Notes: generated by a model from the sequence alone, not told the origin. A stretch of 64,000 nucleotides of DNA from Metamycoplasma hominis ATCC 23114 (GCF_000085865.1 NC_013511.1:356516-420515); one strand, 5' to 3'. Shown: positions 23,360-34,879, counted from the stretch's first letter. Numbers and translations are program-made.

Positions 23360-25786
23360 TTATTTTTTATTTTCTGTAAATTTAAATTCATTAGGAACTT
23401 TATCATCGCCTAAGCCATCAGGGAATAATGCTGTTTTAAAATCGCTATTATTTTTATATAGTTCTTTTAATGTTTGTCTAAATGAATTTTTTTGGTCTTT
23501 ACCGCCGCCATAAATTAAATCATATTGAGGCAAATTGTAATTTCCATACAAGCCTTTGTAGTCAAATCCTTCCGATCTAAAAGCAGCTGCTAAGCCGGTT
23601 TTTGCGCCTAAATTCGATAAATAAAATATTCCAACAAGTTCGTTATTTTGATTTCTTAAACTTGTACCAGAAGCGCCTCCAACTGGAGCAAAATGTTTAG
23701 GCATATAATTTAGCCCCATACGCATATATGTTTTGCCATCGCTACTTTCATAGAATGAAAATACTGATTTTTGATATTTTTGGCCGTCTTTTTCTTCTTG
23801 AACTTGCTTCATTCCACCTGGTTGTGCTAAAAACACATCAGAAATACCAGGTTTATCAATGAATGTTCTATATCCTAAACTGTAAGATAAGTAATTTCCT
23901 CTTTCTGTTTTTGATGGAGGAAATGAAGGGGTTTCGTTTTCACCAACTGCTAATTGATCATAAAATCTATAATCTGAATTTGTTCATAAACTGTAATTAA
24001 ATTCATCTCTTCTTTTAATTTGGTCATCATCTACATATCTTCTTAAAAAGAAATCTTGGGTTGAATTTGGATAACCTAATGCAAAAAGTTCATCATAATT
24101 CTTTCATCATTCCTTGTTTTCTTTATTTGCTTTTAAAGGAACATCAATTTTTTGATAATTTGATAAATATGATTTCGACAAGAATTTAATTTGTTTTGCT
24201 TTATTTTGAGCATAATTACTTGTTAAGACTTTTGCTAATTCGTGGGCATCTAAATTGCTGAAGTTTTTAGTAATATCGCTATTTTCGCTTAGATCATTTT
24301 TAGAAACGCTTTGCAATGTTAATTTTTCAAAGTCAACTTCAAAAACAGCAAAATCAGCATATTCTTCAACATCTTTATACTTTTCTTTTTGTGATTTAAT
24401 TAAATAATCAGAAGGTTTTGAATTTAAGAAATCTCTTGCAGTATAAACTGTCTTTATTCCATTAGAAACATTAGTAGAATCTTTACCAGTAAATGAAAAT
24501 CTATATGTATTTTCATCAAGATTTGCCAAACGCAATGTTGTTTTAATTTTTGCACTATCCATTAATTTTAGAAGTGTAAATGAAGTTGTAAGTTTTTTTA
24601 ATGCATCTGCAACGTGTAAATTTGTTGCAAAATATCATTTTGTTGGATATTTTCCATCACTTCTTTGTTGATAATCCATGATTCAAGTTGTTCCGGCAGT
24701 ATTAGTAAATTTTCTTTCTTCGCCTTCAATAGGAGTTAAGAATCTTATTCCAAATGTTTGAGAAGCAATGTCACGATAATGTTCATTTGGCAATGTTCTT
24801 GCTAAACCTGTAATTTTATATGGATCTCTACCAAATGCATCTGTAGGTGAAGGTCCTTGTCCTCCTGGGTTTTCATTAATAGCAAGGCCTTCTACATTTC
24901 CTTTTGAATCGTAGCTTGGCAATGTAAAACCTTTTCTTGCAGCTGATTCATATGAATCTTGACTAATTTCTTTTGCCTTATCATCAAATTTTTGGATGTT
25001 AGATTGTGAAGCTTCCAAATTGGGTCTGATTTCTTTTATTGATTTTTGTTCTTGTTGACGAGTTAAAATGTCTAAATATTTTTTGTTATCTAACTCATAT
25101 CTTTTTGTTTGATTTCCTTCAAGATATTGTTCCAACTCACTTTTATTCAATCTTAAAGCGTCAGAACCTGTATTAGGAATTGTTCCATTTTCATCAAAAC
25201 CATAAGGATTTGTTTTAAATTTTCCTACAGTTATTGTTTCAATAAATGTTTTGTTTGTCTTTTTGTCTTTAATAGTAATATTAAAATTCAATTGACCGGT
25301 TTTGTTTGCAACTGATCAATCATCAGAATTGGTTGAAGTTTGTACATATAAAACATTGACTATTTTTTTAATTTCAATTTCATCATTAAATTTTTTTTGT
25401 TTAAACTCAACACCTTGATTGAAATTTCTAACAATTTGAGATGGAAGCAAATCTTGTGAATTTTGATTTGAAAAAGCTTTGAATTTCAAATCAAATAATT
25501 GACTTGGATCATTTAATGCTAATTTTGAAACTTCAGAAATTATTTTTTTATATTCGGTAGTTTTTTGTTCTTCAACTGATAGTTCATCTGTAGAATTATT
25601 ATTTTTGTTGTCGTTGCCTTTTGAATCTTGATTATTTTGGGGTTTTTCATCAGGATTCTTCTTTTCGTCATTTTGATTATTATTAGTCTTTTTATTTGTA
25701 TTTTTACATGAAATAGCTACAGCAGACATACTAGAAAGTGATGTCGCTGCTATTAATAATGATATTATTAATTTGGATTTTTTCAA
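23360..25786 (-). CDS. mip: Mycoplasma immunoglobulin protease (MIP), DUF31 serine-protease lipoprotein
   Basis: 808 residues across several TGA-Trp codons. The lipobox is VAISC (Cys about 27), then an Asn/Lys/Asp-rich linker to about 65. A chymotrypsin-like triad can be read: His at about 391 in FATNLHVAD, Asp at about 478 in YADFAVFEVD, and Ser at about 706 in GGASGTSL. This fits the MIP/DUF31 family, which cleaves the heavy chain of antibody held by MIB. It is first in the nine-gene minus-strand array, so the upstream region with its T15 tract may set expression of the whole system. Confidence 0.88.
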
Positions 25787-26098
25787 CCTTATACCTTCCT
25801 TGTTTTTTAATTTTAAACTTGAAAAATAGGAACTAAATTTCCTTTGATTTTTTATTGATTTCCCTATCTTAAAAAAACAAATATTTCCATTTTTCGCAAT
25901 AATTTTACTATATTAAATTTAAAAAAAAAAAAAAATACTTCAATGTTTAAAAAAATTACTTTAAACCTTTTAAAATCAATATTAAATTCTAGGGATCTAA
26001 TTGAAATCAAGACAATAAATGCATATCAAGATATGCTTTAAAAAATGAAATTTTTCATTTTAATGTATAATTTAAAAATTAATATTTGAGGAGGCAGC
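25787..26098. promoter_or_regulatory. Divergent regulatory region with a 15-base homopolymer
   Basis: 312 gene-free bases between MIP (minus) and the ABC-F gene (plus). A15 at 25921-25935 is T15 on the MIP strand. On that strand TTGAAG (25938-25943) precedes the tract and TATAGT (25907-25912) follows it. The tract thus lies in the -35/-10 spacer, now 25 bases. The plus-strand -10 is TATAAT at 26066-26071 and the RBS is GAGGAGG near 26089. Confidence 0.5.
26066..26071 (+). promoter_or_regulatory. -10 element of the ABC-F gene
   Basis: Perfect TATAAT 27 bases before the ATG, leaving room for a short leader with the RBS GAGGAGG. Confidence 0.55.
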
Positions 26099-27712
<1,614 letters not shown>

Positions 27713-27722
27713 ATAACTAATT

Positions 27723-27753
27723 AAAAAACTCGTAATTAAAACTACGAGTTTTT
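27723..27753. terminator. Bidirectional terminator
   Basis: AAAAACTCGTA and its complement with an 8-base loop separate the ABC-F gene from the convergent hsdS cassettes. Confidence 0.85.
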
Positions 27754-27755
27754 AT

Positions 27756-28958
27756 TTACTTTTTAAAGTTTAGCAGCTTATTTCTATAATATTCGTATTG
27801 TTTTCTACGTTGATCAATTTCAAGAGGAAGGCCAGATTGAATATCTTTGGTGTATGTTTCAAGTTTGTCAAGGATTTCAACTATTTTATTTTGAATTGAA
27901 ATGTGAGGGATTGGGATGAAAAAATTATCAATATCGATTTTATTTAATGCAGGAATACTACCTTTTGCAACTAATTCATTTGATATTTTTTCTTCATTAT
28001 ATTTAAGCCAATAGTATATATATTTAGTTAAAAAAGATGTTTCATTTTTACTTCTATACGGATAACATAATCCACCTGCTCAAAATTTATCATTCATATA
28101 ATTTATAAAACCAGCATATGCTCCACGCGCTGCAATTGTTATAGCATTTCCTTCATTATTATATTGGTTATATGTCCCGTATATTTCTTTGCCACTATTA
28201 ATTACTTGATATTTGCCATTATTTAGTAATTTATTTTTTTCTAATGTTTCCTTTTTTAAATTAATAGTTACTTCATTTATCCTCTTATATTCAATAATGT
28301 TAATTATCTTTTCATAAAGTTCATTTAATAATAATATGTAATTTTTACTTAATACCCCCCCCGCAAGGTCTTTGAAGTCTAACAACTTATCTCTATAATA
28401 TTCGTATTGTTTTTTACGTTGGTCAATTTCAAGAGGAAGGCCAGATTGAATGTCTTTTGTATATGTTTCAAGTTTGTCAAGGATTTCAACAATTTTATTT
28501 TGGATGGAAATGTGAGGGATGGGGATAACAAAATTTTGTAACATCGGAAGTGTAATGTAAGGAATTCCAGAATCTAATTTATAAACATTAATATAATTTT
28601 TTAAGTTACTCTTTAAATAAAAGTAAGCGTATTTTCAAAGAACAAAATGGTTTATTTTTAACAAAATATATGTTCTTTGGTATGCATTAAATTTCCCATT
28701 ATAAATATTGACGTGACCTACTTTGCTTCCATTTCCTGATATTAATATTGCCATTTCATCAAAGGCATATTCATCTATTAATTTTGGTCTTTCATCACAT
28801 GTTCAAAACGCATATTTTCCATTTGGAGTTTCTGCATTTGCGTTTAATTTTCCGGTTTTTATTTCTCTAAAAATTTTTGATATAGGTAGGCACTCAACTA
28901 TATTGACAATTTTGTCTCATAGTTCATTTAAAAGCAGTAAATAATTTTTACTTAATAC
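27756..28958 (-). pseudogene. Downstream hsdS cassette (two TRDs), out of frame behind a poly-G tract
   Basis: About 400 continuous codons in a frame different from the upstream hsdS. It lacks its own start: the first in-frame ATG is at 28754, well inside the first TRD. It contains a TRD (about 28900-28560), a conserved helix (IVEILDKLETYTKDIQSGLP), a run of eight G read in frame as AGGV, a second different TRD and another copy of the conserved helix. If the nine-G tract at 28958-28966 were eight, this frame would join the upstream gene into one 843-residue, four-TRD protein. It is best seen as a silent or switchable specificity cassette. Confidence 0.75.
28355..28362 (-). repeat. Poly-G tract of eight inside the hsdS cassette
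   Basis: Eight C on the plus strand, read as GCG GGG GGG GTA. With eight G, the frame is kept across the junction between the two TRD units. Confidence 0.9.
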
Positions 28959-30288
28959 CCCCCCCCGCAAGGTCTTTGAAGTCTAACAACTTATCTCTAT
29001 AATATTCGTATTGTTTTTTACGTTGGTCATTTTCAAGAGGAAGGCCAGATTGAATGTCTTTGGTGTATGTTTCAAGTTTGTCAAGAATTTCAACAATTTT
29101 ATTTTGGATTTCAAGAGGTGGAATTGGAATTAAAATTCTTTTAAATTGCTCTTTTGATAAATTAAATCTAGTTACTCCATTAACACATTTAATTATTTCC
29201 TTTCTTATATTTAAATCCTTAAATAAATATTTAAAATAATTTACATTATAATTTTCGATATTGAATAGTCTATAACCAAAACAGAAACTATTTAAATAAA
29301 CATCATTATTGTCGAAATATTTATCATTAGCTACTGAAGCGTAACCGCACTCATTTGCAGATTCGGATGAAGTTGTAAAAAGAATATCTCCATATAACAC
29401 TCTATTTTGCTTCTCATTTTTTAATACGGAAACTTTTTCTAAACTTTTAATATCAATAGATAAATTATTAAAAATATTTAAATATGTAATATATTGTTTA
29501 TTGGTGTTATTCAAAAAATCATTTTTATTTTTACCTGACAATCCATTATATAGAATGCCTAAATCTCCAATTTTTTTATATTCAACTATATTATTACTGC
29601 ATTGTTGATTATTCATTATCTTGTTTAATAATTCTTTATTATTATCAAAGTCTAGTAATTTATTTCTATAGTAATTATATTGTTTATCTCTATAGGTCAA
29701 TTCGGTGGTCAATTCGGTGGTCAATTCGGTGAACTTGTCTAAAATATTAACAATTTGATTTTGGATTTCAAGAGGTGGAATTGGAATTAAAATTCTTTTA
29801 AATTGCTCTTTTGATAAATTAAATCTAGTTACTCCATTAACACATTTAATTATTTCCTTTCTTATATTTAAATCCTTAAATAAATATTTAAAATAATTTA
29901 CATTATAATTTTCGATATTGAATAGTCTATAACCAAAACAGAAACTATTTAAATAAACATCATTATTGTCGAAATATTTATCATTAGCTACTGAAGCGTA
30001 ACCGCACTCATTTGCAGATTCGGATGAAGTTGTAAAAAGAATATCTCCATATAACACTCTATTTTGCTTCTCATTTTTTAATACGGAAACTTTTTCTAAA
30101 CCTTTAATATCAATAGATAAATTATTAAAAATATTTAAATATGTAATATATTGTTTATTGGTGTTATTCAAAAAATCATTTTTATTTTTACCTGACAATC
30201 CATTATATAGAATGCCTAAATCTCCAATTTTTTTATATTCAACTCCATTAGGACATAGTTCCTTAATTAACTTTTCTATTTTGTTCAT
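28948..30288 (-). CDS. hsdS: Type I modification system specificity subunit with two near-identical TRDs
   Basis: 446 residues; HsdS determines the DNA sequence bound by the HsdM2S methylase. The layout is TRD1 (about 15-175), central conserved helix, TRD2 (about 235-395), distal conserved helix. TRD1 and TRD2 are almost the same (YKKIGDLGILYNGLSGKNKN in both), differing at about one residue (IKGLEK versus IKSLEK). The central helix has three TELT repeats (IVNILDKFTELTTELTTELT). The RBS is GAGGAA and the ATG lies two bases after hsdM. The gene stops just after a poly-G tract. Identical TRDs should give a symmetric bipartite target (inference). Confidence 0.92.
   Translation of the reverse strand: MNKIEKLIKELCPNGVEYKKIGDLGILYNGLSGKNKNDFLNNTNKQYITYLNIFNNLSIDIKGLEKVSVLKNEKQNRVLYGDILFTTSSESANECGYASVANDKYFDNNDVYLNSFCFGYRLFNIENYNVNYFKYLFKDLNIRKEIIKCVNGVTRFNLSKEQFKRILIPIPPLEIQNQIVNILDKFTELTTELTTELTYRDKQYNYYRNKLLDFDNNKELLNKIMNNQQCSNNIVEYKKIGDLGILYNGLSGKNKNDFLNNTNKQYITYLNIFNNLSIDIKSLEKVSVLKNEKQNRVLYGDILFTTSSESANECGYASVANDKYFDNNDVYLNSFCFGYRLFNIENYNVNYFKYLFKDLNIRKEIIKCVNGVTRFNLSKEQFKRILIPIPPLEIQNKIVEILDKLETYTKDIQSGLPLENDQRKKQYEYYRDKLLDFKDLAGGGIK
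28958..28966 (-). repeat. Poly-G tract of nine at the end of hsdS
   Basis: Nine C on the plus strand, in otherwise the same sequence context as the eight-G tract. With nine G the frame reads AGGGIK and stops (TAA 28948-28950). With eight it would read AGGVLSKNY and continue. Confidence 0.92.
29101..29587 (-). repeat. 487-bp direct repeat encoding TRD2 of hsdS
   Basis: Matches 29758-30244 at an offset of exactly 657 bases. One difference seen (a T versus C near 29446/30103). The very low divergence implies recent duplication or gene conversion. Confidence 0.93.
29695..29730 (-). repeat. Three perfect 12-bp repeats encoding TELT in the hsdS spacer helix
   Basis: GGTCAATTCGGT three times head to tail. 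It lies between the two TRDs, at the place where EcoR124-type HsdS proteins carry TAEL repeats whose number sets the length of the recognition-site gap. Confidence 0.95.
29758..30244 (-). repeat. 487-bp direct repeat encoding TRD1 of hsdS
   Basis: Partner of 29101-29587. Identity stops abruptly at CAACT, where ATTAGGACA begins on one side and ATATTATTA on the other. Confidence 0.93.
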
Positions 30289-30290
30289 AA

Positions 30291-31852
30291 CTATTCCTCT
30301 AATTCAGCAACTATTTTGTCAATTTCGCTTCTCAATGTTTCAATCTTGGAAACTGTTTCTTTTATTTGAGAGTTTAAGACATTAATTTCTATTTTTTCTG
30401 AAGTGTCTTGTTTTTCAACGTAACTATTAACTGATAAATTATATGAATTGGACTTAATTTCTTCAACACTGGCTAATTTTGAAATATAAGAAATGTCTTT
30501 TCTTTGGCCATAATAATCAATAATATTGTTAATATTTTGACTAGTTAGCTTGTTGTTGTTTGTTGCTTTTAAAAATTCTTGAGAGGCGTCAATAAATAAG
30601 ATATTGTTGTCAATTTTTGATTTTTTCAATACCATTATGCATGTTGAAATACTTGTTCCAAAAAACAAGTTGCTTGGGAGTTGAATTATGCATCTATGAA
30701 GTTATTTTCAACTAAATATTGTCTAATTTTTTGTTCAGCTCCCCCACGATACATAATGCCTGGAAAGCAAACTATTGCTGCTACGCCATCAGTTGCAAGT
30801 CAAGAAAGGCTATGAAGTATAAAAGCAAAATCGGCCTTGCTTTTTGGAGCTAATATTCCAGCAGGCGAAAATCTTTGGTCATTTATTAATAAAGGGTTAT
30901 CTTCGCCTTCTCATTTAATTGAATAAGGAGGATTTGAAACGATAACATCAAATGGTTCTTTGCGTTGATGTTCAGGGCTTGGAGATAGCAATGTGTCGCC
31001 GTTGTAAATATTGAATTTATCAAATCCTATATCATGCAAAAACATATTTATTCTACATAAGTTATATGTTGTTAAATTGACTTCTTGGCCATAAAATCCA
31101 TCCTTGATGTTTTCTTTGCCAAGAACCTTGATTGTTTGTAGAAGTAAAGAACCTGATCCGCATGCAGGGTCATACACTCTATTGACTTTTTTCTTATTGA
31201 AAACTGCTATTTTAGTAAGTAGCTCTGAAACTTCTTGGGGAGTAAAATATTCACCCCCTGATTTTCCGGCATTTGATGCATACATTGACATTAAATATTC
31301 ATAAGCATCGCCAAAGGCATCTATTGAATTATCTTGATAATTGCCTAATTTCATGGCTGCTATTTCTTGTAATATTGCTGCTAATTTTTTATTTCTTTCA
31401 TCAACACTACGACCTAATTTTTGAGAATTAACATCAACGTCATTAAATAGACCTGAAAAATCATTTTCACTTTGTTGACCTTTTGCTGATGATTCAATAT
31501 TTTGAAAAATATTGTCCAACGTTTCATTTAAACAATTATTTGTTGTAGCATTTTTAACAACATTAATAAACAATTCAGATGGTAAAATAAAAAATCCTTT
31601 TTCATTGATTAAATCATCTTTGCCCGTCAATGCTTCTTCATCTGATAAAGTTGTATAATCAAAGTCTTCAATTCCTGCTTGATGTTGGCGCTTGTTTGCA
31701 TATGTTGCAATATTTTCAGAAATATATCTATAAAACATAATTCCTAAAACATATTGTTTAAAATCTCAACCATCAATTGAACCGCGCAATCTATTTGCTA
31801 TATCTCAAATTTTTTTATGTAATTCGTCACGTTCTTGATTATTAATAGCCAT
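30291..31852 (-). pseudogene. hsdM: Type I DNA adenine methyltransferase, frameshifted
   Basis: N6-adenine methylase subunit of a type I system. From the ATG at 31852 (RBS GGGGG) the frame runs 388 codons. It includes AdoMet motif I YDPACGSGSLL and catalytic motif IV NPPYS, then stops at TAA 30686-30688 after NNFIDA. The expected continuation ([20 protein letters not shown]) is in the next frame from about 30690 to TAG at 30291. Total length 1562 is one base short of a multiple of three, so a single-base loss at about 30686-30691 explains it. No homopolymer is there, so this is not an obvious switch. The catalytic core would be made, but the C-terminal helices that bind HsdS would be lost. 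No hsdR in the window. Confidence 0.88.
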
Positions 31853-31994
31853 AATTTTCCCCCAGTGTAATAAATAACTTTTATATATAAATTTTACAAA
31901 AATAACCCCAAAAAAGGTTCATTATCACTTTAAATTCAAAAAACCTTTTGAATCTTAAATATACGAATGACAATGTTTCTACAAATTAAAATAC

Positions 31995-32027
31995 AAAAAA
32001 AACTCGCAATAAATGCAAGTTTTTTTT
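31995..32027 (-). terminator. Terminator after the DJ-1-like gene
   Basis: An imperfect A8/T8-based hairpin (AAAAAAAACT...AGTTTTTTTT) lies 18 bases past the minus-strand stop. Confidence 0.65.
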
Positions 32028-32045
32028 AATATATCAAACATTTTT

Positions 32046-32600
32046 TTAATCAATAGGTTTTATTGCTTGAAGAACTAATTTAGCAAGTTGATTGCCACCC
32101 AAAACTTCAATAACAGCTAATCCAAAATCAAAAACAGCAGCCGCGCATTTTCCTGTTATTAATTTCTTATCTGGACTTATTGATACTAATTCTTTACTAC
32201 GATTAGATATTTCTTTTACACTGTCGTTTATTGGAAATGAACTAAATTTAGTTTTACTATCAATAAACTTATTTTCATATAAAACATTGGGAGCATCGCA
32301 TATTGCTATAATTAATTTGTTTTGATTTTTAAACTTAGCTATTAAGTTTAAAAATGTTTGGTTCTTTCTAATACTTTTAGCAGCGGGTCCTCCAGGAATA
32401 AATAAAACATCATATTCATCAACATTTATATTTGAAGTTGTTTGCAATTTTACAATTTTATGTGCACCAGTTGCTTCAATTCCTAGAGGATTGTAAAATG
32501 TGGTCTTATTAAATAAATTATTTGCTCTATGAAATAAATCTAATGTTCCTGTTAATTCAGTATCTTCAAATCCTTCTTCAACAATTACTAATAAATTCAT
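32046..32600 (-). CDS. DJ-1/PfpI family protein
   Basis: 184 residues forming the flavodoxin-like DJ-1/ThiJ/PfpI domain. The nucleophile elbow is AICDAPNVLYE (Cys about 101), with an upstream acidic residue in VEEGFEDTEL and the FIPGG motif at about 68. Members act as glyoxalase/deglycase, chaperone or peptidase; which one applies cannot be told here. I start at the ATG at 32600 because AAGAGG sits eight bases before it; a GTG nine bases upstream is too close to the RBS. It has its own terminator, so it is probably monocistronic. Confidence 0.9.
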   Translation of the reverse strand: MNLLVIVEEGFEDTELTGTLDLFHRANNLFNKTTFYNPLGIEATGAHKIVKLQTTSNINVDEYDVLFIPGGPAAKSIRKNQTFLNLIAKFKNQNKLIIAICDAPNVLYENKFIDSKTKFSSFPINDSVKEISNRSKELVSISPDKKLITGKCAAAVFDFGLAVIEVLGGNQLAKLVLQAIKPID

Positions 32601-32752
32601 AATTTTCACCTCTTGTTTGATTATATACTTTTAAACAAAAAAGAATAGACAGTTTTAACTAAAAATCTTTTATTTTGTTAAATAAATTATTTTAAATTTA
32701 AAAAATTCAAGTGGATTTTTTTAACACTTTAATTTTTATATTTTTTTCAACA

Positions 32753-33469
32753 TTACTTTTTTTCTTTGAATATATATTTATATTCAAAAATATAGTCATC
32801 TTCAAAACCTTCAATCTTTTGTTGATGTTCTTTAGATTTTGAATATTTTAAGCTGAAATCCATTTCAATTGTTTTAGGATTTGAATTCATATGAATTGTT
32901 AATTTGTGAATATTAATATATAAACCAGGCAATTCTTTTCAATCTTTTGCAGCACCTAATTCAAAGTTTTTAATTGTGATATCGCCACTTTTCAAATTTG
33001 CATAAATTTTAGTTTTTTTATAGTTCCAATATCCTGAATTATATTTAAAGAATGCTTCTTTTAAATCAACATTTTCATTATCAATAAATTTTGCTTCAAG
33101 TAAAACTTTTCTAGGAATCAAGAAAAAAATACATTTTTTTGAATTGGATTCTTTATCTTCTAGAAGCAAATCATCTATAATTCAATAGTCTTTTCAATAT
33201 TCAAATCATTTTGAATCTGGCCCTATAGCAATTTCTAAAAAATCATTACGTCAAGGACCTGCTATACTTTTATTGCTTTGCAATACTGAATTATAAGATT
33301 TGGCACTGAATAAATTTTCTATATAAAAATGCAGATTACTATTTCCAATAATATTCAAAGCTTTTTTATGTTGTTTTTGTTCATTATAGCAAGATGTAAC
33401 ACATAACGGCAAAATTGGTAATGTTGAAATTCCAAAAATTGTTAATAATTTTCATTTATTTTTTTTCAT
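32753..33469 (-). CDS. Lipoprotein, tandem paralogue A
   Basis: 238 residues and only open if five or more TGA codons are Trp, so it shows as a fragment in standard-code translation. The signal peptide KLLTIFGISTLPILPLCVTS ends in the lipobox VTSC. It shares with the next gene a nearly identical signal peptide and 5' flank, then the spaced matches IIGNS/NK, AGPWRNDFL/SGPWRNDFF and FLIPRKVLLEAKFI/FLIPKKVLLETGFI. No known domain. Surface antigen of unknown role. Confidence 0.8.
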
Positions 33470-33534
33470 TATTTATTTAAGACTCCATTTTAAAATATTT
33501 ATTTTTATATTTTTTATAAAAAACATAAGGATCT

Positions 33535-34233
33535 TTATTTAGTATTCTCTTCAAAAATAAGTTTAAATTTTGAATATGGACCAGTTTTAAAATCATATTC
33601 GCTTTTTGGGTGTTGAACATATCACAAATGAACATCAAGTTCAAGTCTTTTTTTGTTTAGACTGCAATCTAACGTTAATTGTTTAATGTAAAAAAAGCGC
33701 AACTCGGGTTTACTATTCTTATCATCCAATTTATGCACCGGGGCCATATATTTATAAATTCATATTTTTTTATTTTTTAAATTTGTTGAAATTTTTCTAG
33801 GCTGTTCATTAAACGCAACATTAAGTTTTTCAATATAAAAGTCTGCTAAATTAAAATCTTCGCTTGCAATAAATCCTGTTTCTAATAATACCTTTTTAGG
33901 AATTAAAAACAAAATGGAATATGCATAAAAATCTATCTTTCCAAAAACACAATAATCTTTTTCATATTTATCAAAATTCTTTTTTGATGTTATTACAATT
34001 TTAAAAAAATCATTACGCCATGGGCCAGAAATAGTTGCGTCGTTATTTAAAACTGATTCTTCTTCGCTATTTAAAATATCAACCATATTAAAAACTATTT
34101 CTTTATTACCAATAATTGTTTCGGCATTTTTTAATTCAGTTTCTCTATTATTGCAAGAGGTTACAAATAAGGGCAATATTGGCAATGTAGAAATTCCAAA
34201 AATTGTTAATAATTTTCATTTATTTTTTTTCAT
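33535..34233 (-). CDS. Lipoprotein, tandem paralogue B
   Basis: 232 residues with TGA as Trp. The signal peptide and lipobox VTSC are almost the same as in paralogue A. Core similarity: SGPWRNDFFKIVI, then FLIPKKVLLETGFI. Its ATG overlaps the stop of the upstream protease remnant (TAATG). The pair probably arose by local duplication, since about 47 bases around the starts are the same (near 33430-33476 and 34193-34239). Confidence 0.8.
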
Positions 34234-34574
34234 TATTTAAAATCCTTTCCCGAATATTTAATTCCCTTTTTGATAAAATGTTTCCTTGTTTTATAAACCT
34301 TTCCATTTGGTTTCATGCCCAATAAAAATAATTCGCCAGAAAGACTTGAAGAAACAATTACTTGAGAATATCCTCCCCATCCATAATGGCAAAGAGGTTT
34401 ATTTCCATTGTCATACATTCCATAAGCAACAATTGCATGACCAATTTTTCCTTTTTTTATTGGATTAGGCATATATGTTCCAAATATTAACCAAGGATAA
34501 CCATCTCTAATTCATTTTCAAGGTTTTATTCACCCTGCAGATCTTCGATAAACATAAACAGGTCAAAAGTTTGG
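34233..34574 (-). pseudogene. C-terminal remnant of a cysteine protease-like protein
   Basis: 114 open codons between TAG (34575-34577) and TAA. The stretch WIRDGYPWLIFGTYMP, then KIGHAIVAYGMYDNGNKPLC and HYGWGGYSQVIVS, resembles the half of papain/C39-type peptidases that carries the catalytic His (GHAIVAYG) and the following Asn/Trp-Gly region. The half with the catalytic Cys and a signal peptide is missing, and no start is credible except an internal ATG at 34472. It is most likely a decayed gene. The family call is an inference from the His region only. Confidence 0.55.
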
Positions 34575-34833
34575 CTAATCATCTTTTTTTTGTTTACACC
34601 TTCATTATAAAAAAACAAAGAAAATAAGATATTTTTTTATTTAAAATAATGATGAAATTAGTTAAAAAAATTAATAGTCGGTTATTTTTTTATTTTTTAA
34701 TATTAAATTTAGCGCAACCTAACTAGTTGATAAAAATGATCATCAATTTATTTATAAATAATTGTTTAGTTGAATTTATATGCCTCTATTTTAAGTTCTA
34801 CAATTTTCTTAAAGTTATATTTAATGTGACAAA
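34575..34833. other. Non-coding AT-rich stretch beside the protease remnant
   Basis: No supported gene. It may be the eroded 5' half of the protease gene; I see no recognisable coding trace in any frame. Confidence 0.4.
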
Positions 34834-34875
34834 AAACCTATGCAAAAGTTATAATTTCGCTTTTTGCATAGGTTT
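34834..34875 (-). terminator. Terminator of the RNase HIII gene
   Basis: A 14-base perfect stem (AAACCTATGCAAAA and its complement) with a T-run on the minus strand, five bases past the stop. Confidence 0.85.
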
Positions 34876-34879
34876 AGGC

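Noticed and set aside
27756-31852. Complete type I restriction-modification system
   Set aside because: No hsdR is present. One end borders a terminator shared with ABC-F, the other a terminator and a DJ-1-like gene.
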